From: JBFFMO01 sp041390025
Lineage (GTDB): Bacteria; Myxococcota_A; Bradymonadia; Bradymonadales; Bradymonadaceae
Reading direction: 5' to 3'
Assembly (NCBI GenBank): GCA_041390025.1
Contig: JAWKQR010000003.1
Coordinates: forward strand, 186,001 to 250,000
Length of the DNA: 64,000 nucleotides
Made by a program: the position numbers and the translations under genes. Of the stretch, positions 8,597-17,204 are shown one piece after another (within the stretch, counting starts at the first letter, position 1; each line of letters opens with the position of its first letter). Under the pieces are notes generated by a model. The model made no database searches and was not told the DNA's origin. It worked only from the letters and a program-made list of their open reading frames with translations.

Positions 8597-8982
8597 AACG
8601 TCTATGTGGGCTTCGCCCATTCGGCAACCGGAGCTTGCCGACCCGGCTGATTCTGGAGCCAAAACCAACCTCCGTGTGTGTGGCTTCGCCCATTCGGCAA
8701 CCGGAGGTTGCCGACCCAGTGATTCGGAGCCAAAAAAGCCAACGTCTGTGTGGGCTTCGCCACCATTCGCGCAACTGAGGTTGCCGACCCGTGGCCGATT
8801 CTGGTTTCAAAAAACCAACGTCTCTGTGGGCTTCGCCCATTCGGCAACCGGAGGTTGCCGACCCGGTTGATTCGGAGCCAAAAAACCAGTCTCTGTGGGC
8901 TTCGCCCATTCGGCAACCGGAGGTTGCCGACCCGGTCCCACCGGTGCGCTTCGCCCATTGGGCACCCAGAGCCGGCCGACCC
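8597..8982. repeat. Two-hairpin palindromic repeat block 2
   Basis: Six units run in the same orientation with a period near 65-75 bases. Each has TGGGC-TTC-GCCCA, then GGCAACC-GGA-GGTTGCC, then a linker rich in GATTCGGAGCCAAAAAA and AACGTCT. The last unit is diverged. The block fills the whole gap between the M28 peptidase and the stop of the PHP lipoprotein's readthrough frame, ending directly against the TAA at 8983-8985. Several frames are open through it, giving spurious proteins. Confidence 0.9.
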
Positions 8983-9159
8983 TTACTCGCAGAATCCAGA
9001 TTCGTTCAACGCGGCCAGATCCAGCGTCTGCATGCCGGGTTCTTGCCATCCGTTGCCGTCGACGTCGACGTAGATCGCATTCGTGAACGCCAACGTCGTG
9101 TCGCCGTATTCAAGCGCGTTCGCACGCGGGCCGACGCCAAAGAAGATGACCCAGCTGTC
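8983..9159 (-). pseudogene. 3' continuation of the PHP lipoprotein beyond an in-frame TAA
   Basis: Directly after the TAA at 9160-9162 the same frame stays open for 58 codons, reading DSWVIFFGVGPRANALEYGD, then TTLAFTNAIYVDVDGNG and ending SGFCE before a second TAA. The composition is that of a real secreted protein: FTNAIYVDVDGNGW is the usual end of CehA/McbA-type proteins. A single change (TAA from GAA or CAA) would restore an 878-residue product. Confidence 0.7.
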
Positions 9160-11622
9160 TTATGGAAAGCTCAACGGGATCACTTCGTCGAAATCGTTTC
9201 CGTTTGTCCCGGTGCGGTCCAACGACTGCACGACCACGCCGTTGACGATGACGTGCAGGCGCGTGATTTCGCTGTGCGAGGGCGTTTGAACCCGCACGCC
9301 AAACGTCTGGTCCGCGCCGACAATCAGGTCGCCTGGCACCTTGCCGTCTGTAAAGTCGATGAAAGCATGGGCACCGACGCTGACGCGCCCACTCTTCAAC
9401 GCTGCGACAACGTCTGCACCGGCGATCTGTCCGGGCTGTGCGTCAATGGCGAGGTAGTTGCGCGGGGTGCCGGCAGGATTTCCATTCAGGGTGTGCGTGT
9501 CCGAATTCCCAAGGCCGGTCTTCTTCAAGCCGACGTTGAGAAACTGCGCCAAGTCCGCAAACGTGTTGCAGGTCGATGGGAAGCGGTTGATGACCTCGAT
9601 GGTGTCGAAATCGGTCGACCAGTCCGTTTTTGTGAACGTCCGTGGGTCGTCGACGTTCGGGTCAAATTGGGTTGTGTCGAACAACGACGTGCCACCGCGC
9701 GGGTGATTGAGCTGAACCACCGGGTCGGTAGGCAATGCACGCGCCGCCACAAAAATGTCGGGGATCGCGCGATACTTGACCTCGGACTGGTCAATGTAGG
9801 CCAGTGCCACGGTGCCGTTGCCGCGTTGGGAGGGATCAAACGGCATCGGATAGACACCGACGTGGCCGGTTCGTGGGCTGACTTCGAGGCCGGGGAACGT
9901 GTTCAACACGTCGGTAAAGCCCAGAGCATCGATGTAGGGCTGCAGATCGGACACCACGTCGTGGTCGGTCGGCGCGACGAACTCGACGCCTTCGCAGACG
10001 TTGTCCGTGATGCGGTCGTTGATGTTGACCGCGCTGTCCGAGCTCGGCTCCATGTGCTGATGGAAGTCCGCAGCGATCCATCCTTCGGTATCGACGCTGC
10101 GGATCATGTCTGCATCAAACGTGGCGCCCGCTTCGGTCACGACGACCTGGGTTTCGATCATGTCGTATTCCATGCCGCGTGTGACCTGCAGCGTGTACGT
10201 CCCCGGCGCAATGCGTAGGGAACCGGTACCCAGCGCGACAAATTCTGTGTTCACCGGCACGGGTTGGCTCGCACGCACCTGCACCAAAACATTGGTTGGC
10301 AATCCCGACGTGGTCGCATTGACCGTCAACGTCGCCGCGGTGGGAACCGTCACCGAGGCCGAGCTTGCCGTGCCGTCGATGTTCTGCACGGTCGCCTCGA
10401 AGCCCGCTTCGGGTTCGACCGAGATCGTCGCGGCCTCGTCCCAGGACGCCTCAAACTCGCCGTTGATGTCGGTCACGCCAAAGTACAAAGGCTGGCCCTG
10501 CTTGGACAGGATCGTCACGCGCCGATTGGCCACCGGGTTGTCCGCAGCATCGTGGACACGCACGGCCTTGAGTGCCCGTTCGGCGCCCAACAATCGGCGC
10601 TCGCGTGCTCCCTGTGTCGACGCGAGCGTCCCGTCGCCGATGCCCAACCACCGACGCCAAACATGTGTCTGACCGGCGCCAAGCGAAAGGGCCGAGAACT
10701 TCGCGAGCAGCCACGGGTTGTTGTCCGAAAACGGCAGCTCATCGATGGCCATGTCTTCTTCGCCGTACCATGTGATGCTGCTCGATTCGCCTACAGATGC
10801 CATCCAACGGTAGGCAAGATTGCTCGGTGCAAAACCGTACTGATCGCGGAAGACTTCCGTGCGGTCACCGGGTGCGAGCCACTCACCCGGAGTGATGTTT
10901 TTGGCCGTCATGTTGGGGTTGGTCAGCCATGACACGATCTCGACCTCGGTCGACTGTGGCCACAATCGGTACTCGGTGACCCACTGCAGTCCGTCCGACT
11001 TGAACAGACGGCCGCCCACGATGCCCAAAATATAGGCGACGGGCGTATCGTAGCCATCCACGCGCAGGACCGCAGGCCCACCGTCGGTCCCGTCACGCAC
11101 CACATAGACTCGCTCGGCAAACTGCACGTTGAAGCCCACGCGCGGCTTCAAGAGGTCAAACACGTCCTCGGCGTCGCTGCCACGCAGTCGCAGGTCCACG
11201 ATCGAGCCACCGGTGAACATTTCGTTGCGGTTGGTGGACTCGGCTTGGATGCATAGCTCGACACGTTCGTTGTACAGCCGGAAGTCGCCGTTTCGGCAAT
11301 GCGCCCACAGACCATGAAATCCCGTGTCATCCGAGGCAATCCGCCCGATCCGCGCGCCCGTGGCTTCGAGCGTTTCAACGGCCACGCCGCTCTCCGATAC
11401 GCCCTCTTGGATCGGTGAAAGTTCCAGCCCAGGATTGTTGGGATCGACCGGTGTATCGGCATCGGCGAGGTCGGACTGAGCATCCGAAACGCCCAAATCG
11501 CCGGTGTCGGCGACAGCGGCATCGCCGGCATCAGGCTTGGGTGTCGTTGACTTGTCGTCTCCGCACGCCACAGCCAGCACAAAGGCACTCAAACAGCAAA
11601 ACCGCCAACCGAAAGTCTTCAT
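9160..11622 (-). CDS. CehA/McbA-like PHP-domain lipoprotein, interrupted near its C-terminus
   Basis: The product has a lipoprotein signal (VLAVACGDD), an Asp/Ala-rich linker, beta-rich domains and a C-terminal PHP-type metallohydrolase domain. Metal-binding motifs seen are DFHQH, APTDHD, LNHPRG and GNSDTH. Family members hydrolyse phosphoester, carbamate or ester bonds; the substrate is unknown. The ATG at 11622 is preferred to the GTG one codon upstream. An in-frame TAA ends the frame at 820 residues although coding sequence continues for 58 codons. All metal ligands lie before the stop, so the short form might still fold, but the final strands of the last domain would be lost. Confidence 0.85.
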   Translation of the reverse strand: MKTFGWRFCCLSAFVLAVACGDDKSTTPKPDAGDAAVADTGDLGVSDAQSDLADADTPVDPNNPGLELSPIQEGVSESGVAVETLEATGARIGRIASDDTGFHGLWAHCRNGDFRLYNERVELCIQAESTNRNEMFTGGSIVDLRLRGSDAEDVFDLLKPRVGFNVQFAERVYVVRDGTDGGPAVLRVDGYDTPVAYILGIVGGRLFKSDGLQWVTEYRLWPQSTEVEIVSWLTNPNMTAKNITPGEWLAPGDRTEVFRDQYGFAPSNLAYRWMASVGESSSITWYGEEDMAIDELPFSDNNPWLLAKFSALSLGAGQTHVWRRWLGIGDGTLASTQGARERRLLGAERALKAVRVHDAADNPVANRRVTILSKQGQPLYFGVTDINGEFEASWDEAATISVEPEAGFEATVQNIDGTASSASVTVPTAATLTVNATTSGLPTNVLVQVRASQPVPVNTEFVALGTGSLRIAPGTYTLQVTRGMEYDMIETQVVVTEAGATFDADMIRSVDTEGWIAADFHQHMEPSSDSAVNINDRITDNVCEGVEFVAPTDHDVVSDLQPYIDALGFTDVLNTFPGLEVSPRTGHVGVYPMPFDPSQRGNGTVALAYIDQSEVKYRAIPDIFVAARALPTDPVVQLNHPRGGTSLFDTTQFDPNVDDPRTFTKTDWSTDFDTIEVINRFPSTCNTFADLAQFLNVGLKKTGLGNSDTHTLNGNPAGTPRNYLAIDAQPGQIAGADVVAALKSGRVSVGAHAFIDFTDGKVPGDLIVGADQTFGVRVQTPSHSEITRLHVIVNGVVVQSLDRTGTNGNDFDEVIPLSFP

Positions 11623-11687
11623 CACGAACCTTGGACCAAAAGCAAGGCCGTGAAGTTAGTCAGGTCAACCGCACATATCAAGAACCG

Positions 11688-12236
11688 TCAGGATTTCACG
11701 CGCCCGACAAGCTCAAAATCCGCGGCAAATTCGTCGCGCATTTCACCCGTCGATTCCAGCATCCATGCCAAGGCGTTTCGTCGCGGCACGCGAACCCGAT
11801 CGGGAACCTCAAGGGTGCCAAACACAAAGTCCCAGATCGGTGTGGTGACGCCGTGGTTGAGTTTGGGGCGACTGTAGTGATGGTAGAGGTGGTGTCGGCG
11901 AGCCCAACGCCCATAACGCGTCTTGGGTGCATGGGTGTGCAGTCGGCGATGAATGTACTCGTAGACGATGTACATGACGGCGAATCCGAGCGCGCCGGCG
12001 AAGCCAACGCTGCCAAAGAACCACGTGAGGCCTGGCGCCAGAAACACCAAGACCCCCACGGCCGCCAATCCCTTTTTCCACGTCGGCGCGAAGTACGACA
12101 GATCCCGGTGGTGGTTAAGGTGCTCTACCGAAAAGGCATTCTTCGCCTCACCTTTGTGACCCCAGCCGCGATGAAGGGTGTATTCGGCCAGCGTCCAACC
12201 GACCGCGCCAAGAAAGAAAGCAATGATGTGACCCAT
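11688..12236 (-). CDS. Fatty-acid/sterol hydroxylase superfamily membrane protein
   Basis: The 182-residue membrane protein carries the histidine boxes of the di-iron fatty acid hydroxylase/sterol desaturase superfamily: EYTLHR, HLNHHRD, YIHRRLHTH and RRHHLYHHY. Hydrophobic segments lie at about residues 3-15 and 55-95. Its short length and the EYTLHR start resemble carotenoid beta-hydroxylases and small sterol-desaturase-like proteins. It should hydroxylate a lipid or carotenoid using O2; no carotenoid genes are in the window. A perfect 7-3-7 palindrome lies 24 bases upstream of the ATG, so control by a dimeric repressor is likely. Confidence 0.85.
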   Translation of the reverse strand: MGHIIAFFLGAVGWTLAEYTLHRGWGHKGEAKNAFSVEHLNHHRDLSYFAPTWKKGLAAVGVLVFLAPGLTWFFGSVGFAGALGFAVMYIVYEYIHRRLHTHAPKTRYGRWARRHHLYHHYSRPKLNHGVTTPIWDFVFGTLEVPDRVRVPRRNALAWMLESTGEMRDEFAADFELVGRVKS

Positions 12237-12259
12237 TTGGAACCTCCAAACGCCACATT

Positions 12260-12276
12260 AGTAAACCGCGTTTACT
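12260..12276. promoter_or_regulatory. Palindromic operator candidate (agtaaac-cgc-gtttact)
   Basis: A perfect inverted repeat with 7-base arms and a 3-base spacer lies just upstream of the hydroxylase start, and another GTAAAC half-site follows at 12279-12284. Symmetry, size and position fit a TetR- or GntR-type dimer site. The AT-rich surroundings would also suit the promoter. A TetR gene occurs at 26796, but no evidence links the two. Confidence 0.55.
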
Positions 12277-12299
12277 TTGTAAACACCATTCACAAACAC

Positions 12300-13049
12300 T
12301 CACCAAACGACATCGTCGTCGGATTCATCGACCCGCTTTGCGGCGAGTGCCGCTAAGGCTTCCACGGCCGCCGGCGATGGGGCCGAGGCGGGCGTGGGCT
12401 CGACCGGTGCAGCGGCCGGCGTGGGCTCCGGTGCTGCGGGCGTGGGCGCGCCGACTTTCGCAGTGGAAACCGCAGGCGTGCCTTGATCGGGCGTCATGAC
12501 CGCACGAACGCCGGGCTGTCCCAACTCAGCTTTGACCTGTTCGAGCACGTTGCCACGCAAGATCGACCACTCCTCTTCATCGACGTGCCCGGAGCCGTCG
12601 AGGTCGTATTCCGCCACCCAACCCGGTTGGGATGTGATGGCATCCAAGCGTCGATTCACCTCGGACAAAACCCGCAGATCTTGGTCTTCTCCGGCGAGGG
12701 GCAAGGCCGTCTCGGCGGTGTCCAAACCTATCGTCGCGGCAGCACGCTGTGCGGCCAACGTGCGCATGTCAGGCTCAAAAGTGAACTCCTTGAGTTCGAG
12801 AAATCCAGCCGTCCAGTGCAGACTCCCGGACATCTCCTCGTCGTTGACCAAACGTTTGATTCGAATACGCGCTAGGCCAGGGGTCTTGGAGTAGCGGCTG
12901 TTGCTCGCATACGTGAGGATCTCACAGGACAGCAGTTGGTATCCTTGGTCGTCGGACCACTTCAGAATCCTGTCGTATGAACCAGACTTGATCATCCAGT
13001 CCTTCGCGATGAACGCGCCAAACAACAAGATGAAGAAAAAGAATTCCAT
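12300..13049 (-). CDS. Membrane-anchored protein with one EF-hand motif
   Basis: The 249-residue protein begins with a hydrophobic helix (FFFFILLFGAFIA), followed by a DUF3301-like or unknown beta domain, a single EF-hand-like loop (DLDGSGHVDEEEW, around residue 150) and a Pro/Ala-rich C-terminal tail ending DESDDDVVW. The EF-hand has acidic residues at positions 1, 3, 5, 9 and 12, so calcium binding is likely. It is transcribed away from uvrB and is separated by 60 bases from the hydroxylase start. Function unknown. Confidence 0.65.
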   Translation of the reverse strand: MEFFFFILLFGAFIAKDWMIKSGSYDRILKWSDDQGYQLLSCEILTYASNSRYSKTPGLARIRIKRLVNDEEMSGSLHWTAGFLELKEFTFEPDMRTLAAQRAAATIGLDTAETALPLAGEDQDLRVLSEVNRRLDAITSQPGWVAEYDLDGSGHVDEEEWSILRGNVLEQVKAELGQPGVRAVMTPDQGTPAVSTAKVGAPTPAAPEPTPAAAPVEPTPASAPSPAAVEALAALAAKRVDESDDDVVW

Positions 13050-13201
13050 CGCCGCTCCAGCTTTTCGTATGCGGTAACCCTAACACAGGCCCCCTAGACT
13101 GTCCCGCATTTGGCACATCGGGAACACGCCAATGTCTGCGAATGTTGAAGCAAAACGGCCACCGTGATACTGAACATTTGTAACCATTCAACGAGCCTCC
13201 C

Positions 13202-15202
13202 ATGAACTCGCCGTTCAATCTTGAATCCCCGTTTGACCCCAAAGGGGACCAACCCCGTGCCATCGAACAATTGCTCGAAGGGCTGCAGGCCGGCGACAAA
13301 CATCAGACGTTGCTCGGAGCCACTGGGACAGGGAAGACGTACACGATCGCGAACGTCATTCAGAATTATGGCCGACCGACGCTGGTGATGGCGCCCAACA
13401 AGACGTTGGCCGCCCAGCTGTTCAACGAGTTTACAGAGTTTTTCCCCAACAACGCGGTCGAATACTTCGTCAGCTATTACGACTACTACCAGCCCGAGGC
13501 CTACATCCCGTCCACCGACACCTACATCGAGAAAGACTCGTCGATCAACGATCGCATCGACCTGCTGCGACACCGCGCGACCGCGTCACTGCTTAGCCGC
13601 GAGGACGTCATCATCGTTGCGAGCGTGTCGTGCATCTACGGACTTGGCTCGGCCGAGGCGTATTACGGGATGTTGGTCTGGCTCGAAAAAGGCATGAAGC
13701 TTGAGCGCAACACGCTGCTTCGAAAATTGGTGGACAGTCAGTACGAACGCAACGACCGCGACTTCCACCGCGGCACGTTTCGCGTGCGTGGAGACATCGT
13801 CGAAATCTTTCCAGCGTACGAAAGCGAGATTGGAATTCGTGTGGAATTTTTTGGCGACGAGGTCGAGTCGATCTGGCAGATCGATCCGCTGCGCGGCAAG
13901 CGATTGGAGGAATTGCCAAAAATCGCGATTTATCCCAATTCCCACCACGTGGTGACGCCGGAGCGCAAGAAAATCGCCATCGACGGGATTCGTAACGAGC
14001 TCAAAGCACGCCTCGAAGAGCTCGTCGCGAACAACCAACTCGTCGAAGCGCAGCGCCTAGAACAGCGCACGCAATTCGACCTCGAAAATATCATCACCAC
14101 AGGGTCTTGCAGCGGCATCGAGAATTACTCCCGTCACTTTTCGGGTCGAAATCCCGGGGAACCGCCACCGTGTTTGTTGGACTATTTCCCCAAAGATTTC
14201 TTGGTCATTGTCGACGAGTCCCACGTCACCATTCCACAGATCGGCGGCATGTACCGCGGCGACCGGGCGCGCAAAGAAACCTTGGTCTCTCACGGATTTC
14301 GACTGCCAAGCGCGATGGACAACCGTCCCCTAAAATTCGACGAATGGGAAGATCGCGTTGGAAACGTCATCTTTGTGTCTGCCACGCCGAGTGACTTCGA
14401 GCTCACCAAAACCGAGGGTGTCGTCGTCGAACAAATCATTCGCCCCACAGGTTTGCTCGACCCAAAAATCGAGATCCGACCCGCGATGGAACAGGTCGAC
14501 GACTTGTACGGTGAGATTCGACAGCGGGTGGATCGCCATGAGCGTGTGCTGGTGACCACGCTGACCAAGGTGATGGCGCAAGATTTGACCGAGTATTTGA
14601 CCGAGCTCGGCGTCAAGACACGCTATCTGCACAGCGACATCGACACGATCGAGCGCATGAACATCATTCGGGACCTGCGCAAAGGCGTCTTTGATGTGCT
14701 CATTGGGATCAACCTTCTACGCGAAGGGCTCGACATCCCCGAGGTGAGCTTGGTTGGGATCCTCGATGCCGACAAAGAAGGATTTTTGCGCTCGGCTCGT
14801 TCGCTGATTCAGACCATCGGGCGGGCGGCACGAAATGTCGACGGAACCGTGATTCTCTACGCCGACCGGCTGACCGATTCGATGCAAAAAGCCATCGAAG
14901 AGACCAATCGTCGCCGCGCGATTCAAGAGCAATACAACCTCGAGAACGGGATCACCCCCAAAACCATCATCAAGAGGATTCACGACCTCGAGAGCCACGT
15001 CCCCGAAGACGACGAGGCACAAGACGATTCCGAAAATGTTGTGTTTGACTTCGCGGGTGCGGACGCGACCGACATCGAAAAGGAAATGGCGAGTATGCGC
15101 CAAAAAATGCGAAACGCCGCGGATAACTTGGACTTCGAGGGCGCGGCCAGATACCGCGATCACATGAAAAAACTCGAGGTACGGCTGCTCGCAGTTCGGT
15201 AG
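13202..15202 (+). CDS. uvrB: UvrB, excinuclease ABC subunit B
   Basis: The 666-residue protein is full length for UvrB. The Walker A motif GATGTGKT (39-46), the damage-clamping beta-hairpin (YYDYYQPEAYIPSTDTYIEK, about 92-112), the helicase motifs (DESH, GRAARN) and the C-terminal UVR motif that contacts UvrC (about 625-660) are all present. With UvrA it verifies lesions and then recruits UvrC for dual incision in nucleotide excision repair. It is a single gene with its own upstream region; a GTTCAG-like half-site lies upstream on the minus strand, too weak to call a LexA box. It converges on a signal-peptide protein gene. Confidence 0.98.
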   Translation: MNSPFNLESPFDPKGDQPRAIEQLLEGLQAGDKHQTLLGATGTGKTYTIANVIQNYGRPTLVMAPNKTLAAQLFNEFTEFFPNNAVEYFVSYYDYYQPEAYIPSTDTYIEKDSSINDRIDLLRHRATASLLSREDVIIVASVSCIYGLGSAEAYYGMLVWLEKGMKLERNTLLRKLVDSQYERNDRDFHRGTFRVRGDIVEIFPAYESEIGIRVEFFGDEVESIWQIDPLRGKRLEELPKIAIYPNSHHVVTPERKKIAIDGIRNELKARLEELVANNQLVEAQRLEQRTQFDLENIITTGSCSGIENYSRHFSGRNPGEPPPCLLDYFPKDFLVIVDESHVTIPQIGGMYRGDRARKETLVSHGFRLPSAMDNRPLKFDEWEDRVGNVIFVSATPSDFELTKTEGVVVEQIIRPTGLLDPKIEIRPAMEQVDDLYGEIRQRVDRHERVLVTTLTKVMAQDLTEYLTELGVKTRYLHSDIDTIERMNIIRDLRKGVFDVLIGINLLREGLDIPEVSLVGILDADKEGFLRSARSLIQTIGRAARNVDGTVILYADRLTDSMQKAIEETNRRRAIQEQYNLENGITPKTIIKRIHDLESHVPEDDEAQDDSENVVFDFAGADATDIEKEMASMRQKMRNAADNLDFEGAARYRDHMKKLEVRLLAVR

Positions 15203-15257
15203 CTAGGGGTGCGAAATCACGGGGGGCTCAAACGCCGCCGCTCCATGAACCCGACCT

Positions 15258-16196
15258 TTACTTGCAGGTTGCGCGCGACCAGAAGTAACGATGTGACGAC
15301 AGGTCGAGCCGCTTGCCCTCATACGCCAATGGCGCATCTCGTGTCGTCCCGTCGTCGAAACTCAGGACCAACTTTGGCGCGGCGTCTTCGGTGACGTCCC
15401 ACGTGCCAAGGCGTTGTGTTTTCATCGCGGCCTGTTCGCCCACATCCTGACCGGCGGCCAGGGCGGCGAGCGTCGAGGAGTCGCCTCTTCGCTCCAAGAG
15501 CGAGCCGTCTTTGCACAGGATGAGCGACTCGCTGCCCGCAAGCCCGTCGCCGTCTTCGCCAAATCCAGAGCTGCGCGCAAACACGACCGCGTCCAGCCGG
15601 GTGTTCGACAGATCCTTCTTCCAGTTTTTGATCTTTTTAGGGCCGCGCGGGGCGCTTAATTTCATGGATTTCGCGATCTTTTCGACCATCGCCTCGGCCC
15701 TGTCGGCGCCCTCAGATTCTGGGAAGACACCGAGCACAATCGCGTTCGTGTCGAACTTAGACACCACGCCAATGGCGTATCCCACCACCTTGGTTTTTGC
15801 GCCGACCACACCCTGATAGCGCACACGCACGCCCGTTTTGCCAAAATCACGGGGTGATCCCACGACCCGAAGCATGTTGCCGCCGTCGATGATCAGGCCC
15901 TCACCGGCGCCGCTGCGCAGTTCCTCCATAGAGGTGCCCTCGAAGTGGAACACAATCACAAACCCCGCAGCATCTTGCGACGTCATCACGAGGCCGTCGG
16001 TTCCGCGACGAAGCTCCCAGCCCTTAGGAACACTTAGTTTGAGGCCCCAACCCTCGTCTTTGAAGCTCGTTTTGGCGGGTTTTTCATCGCCAATCCTGCT
16101 CGCCAACGGCGCGGAATCCGCCTTGGGTTTGGGTTTTGCCCATCCCGCGGACGAGACAGATAGGGCGAGACACACAAGTACAAAAATGCGCGGCAT
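15258..16196 (-). CDS. Secreted protein of unknown function
   Basis: The 312-residue product has a cleavable signal peptide (MPRIFVLVCLALSVSSAGWA) and no further membrane segment. A domain at about 45-185 starts with DEGWGLKLSVPKGWELRRG, which resembles PsbP/MOG1-like periplasmic domains that begin with a 'sVPkgW' strand; the rest is unassigned. It heads a minus-strand group with two small proteins only 7 bases away, so these may act together at the envelope. Confidence 0.65.
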   Translation of the reverse strand: MPRIFVLVCLALSVSSAGWAKPKPKADSAPLASRIGDEKPAKTSFKDEGWGLKLSVPKGWELRRGTDGLVMTSQDAAGFVIVFHFEGTSMEELRSGAGEGLIIDGGNMLRVVGSPRDFGKTGVRVRYQGVVGAKTKVVGYAIGVVSKFDTNAIVLGVFPESEGADRAEAMVEKIAKSMKLSAPRGPKKIKNWKKDLSNTRLDAVVFARSSGFGEDGDGLAGSESLILCKDGSLLERRGDSSTLAALAAGQDVGEQAAMKTQRLGTWDVTEDAAPKLVLSFDDGTTRDAPLAYEGKRLDLSSHRYFWSRATCK

Positions 16197-16203
16197 GGAT
16201 GAT

Positions 16204-16599
16204 CTAACTCTTTGGGGTTTTGATTCCCCGAACCAACGCGATCAGACCCGCGAGTGTGGGAAATCCGCCCATGATCAGGCTGAAGTTCAGGGGCAGCATC
16301 GCGGACTCCGTGCCGCGCATTCTGGCCTCGTCGATTAGGTTTGGTTCGATGTACGCCAGCGAGTGTTCGACCTGCGAAATACCGACCGAATACGCGACAA
16401 TTCCGATGACAAAAATGGCGACCCCTAGCGTCAACAGGATCGCGCCAAACCAGATGAGGGTCAGGCGGATTCGGCGGCGGAACGAGACCGCGAAAAACGT
16501 CAGCGCCACGATGGAGCCAATGTAAGAGACCACGGACAGGATCAAGATGATCCACATCCAAACGCCCCCTTCATGAAACCCCTGAACCAGCGTATTCAT
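16204..16599 (-). CDS. Small membrane protein, three helices
   Basis: The 131-residue protein has helices at about residues 14-38, 47-70 and 104-122. Its start (HEGGVWMWIILILSVVSYIG) resembles the first helix of TolQ/ExbB/MotA-like proteins, but the long MotA domain is missing, so a direct motor role is doubtful. The ATG overlaps the stop of the upstream gene (ATGA), and the downstream gene follows closely, which indicates one operon of three. Confidence 0.65.
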   Translation of the reverse strand: MNTLVQGFHEGGVWMWIILILSVVSYIGSIVALTFFAVSFRRRIRLTLIWFGAILLTLGVAIFVIGIVAYSVGISQVEHSLAYIEPNLIDEARMRGTESAMLPLNFSLIMGGFPTLAGLIALVRGIKTPKS

Positions 16600-17192
16600 C
16601 GGTCCTCAAACAGGCGTCGGTGCAAATCCAGCGCGTCGATCGCGGACTGCAACACACCCTCCAAATTCTCCACCCAAAACGTCACCTGCCCCACATCGAG
16701 GTTGTGGTCTTCGCCGTCCAAGATGATGTTCACCACGCGGCCAAGGATGTCGTCGCCAAGCTGTCCCAACGCTGCACCGACCTCCATCACAGTGGCCCGT
16801 GCCGAGGGGTCTTCGACGACCGCACGGATCAAATGGTCGAGCTCGTCCACGCCTACTAGCCAGTGACCCGAATCTGGGAACGTTTCGACGATGCCGTCGA
16901 AGTCTTCCTTGATCTGAGCGACCACTTGCGTCGTGAAGACCTCGTGATCACCACTCCCGGTGACCGCATCTCGCAGCGACCAGACCAACCGTCCCAACGT
17001 CGCCCCAAACTGCTGCAAGGCAAACAGCGCTGGAATCCACGCGCCCGCCCACTCCAACAAATTGTCGCGGCGCGATGCCACCGACATGACGGCAGCACTC
17101 AGCCCTTCAAACCGAATCTTCCACCGGTTTGCATCAAGCTCTTCACTGACTTCGGAGAGCCCCTCGAGTTGTTTTGAAAAAAAGTCCTCCAC
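16596..17192 (-). CDS. Hypothetical soluble protein
   Basis: The 198-residue acidic protein is mostly helical with no signal peptide or membrane segment. The C-terminal part (ILDGEDHNLDVGQVTFWVEN) looks like a compact alpha/beta unit. No family recognised. It lies 12 bases downstream of the large lipoprotein gene and overlaps the next small membrane protein gene by four bases, so all belong to one transcription unit. Confidence 0.6.
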   Translation of the reverse strand: MEDFFSKQLEGLSEVSEELDANRWKIRFEGLSAAVMSVASRRDNLLEWAGAWIPALFALQQFGATLGRLVWSLRDAVTGSGDHEVFTTQVVAQIKEDFDGIVETFPDSGHWLVGVDELDHLIRAVVEDPSARATVMEVGAALGQLGDDILGRVVNIILDGEDHNLDVGQVTFWVENLEGVLQSAIDALDLHRRLFEDR

Positions 17193-17204
17193 ACGCGGAG
17201 CGTA

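Noticed and set aside
7073..8958. Several overlapping minus-strand open frames of 110-190 codons
   Set aside because: They run through the palindromic repeats, which are open in several frames at once and encode repetitive GCRMGEAH-type peptides; they are artefacts.
7266..8982. CRISPR-like array (short palindromic repeats with regular spacing)
   Set aside because: Linkers between units are conserved rather than unique, units occur in both orientations, spacing varies and no cas gene is nearby.
9160..9162. Stop-codon recoding in the PHP lipoprotein gene
   Set aside because: TAA does not specify selenocysteine or pyrrolysine and there is no obvious downstream structure; mutation or error is simpler.
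13150..13201. LexA (SOS) box upstream of uvrB
   Set aside because: Only a GTTCAG-like half-site is present on the minus strand; the other half does not match, so the site is not supportable.
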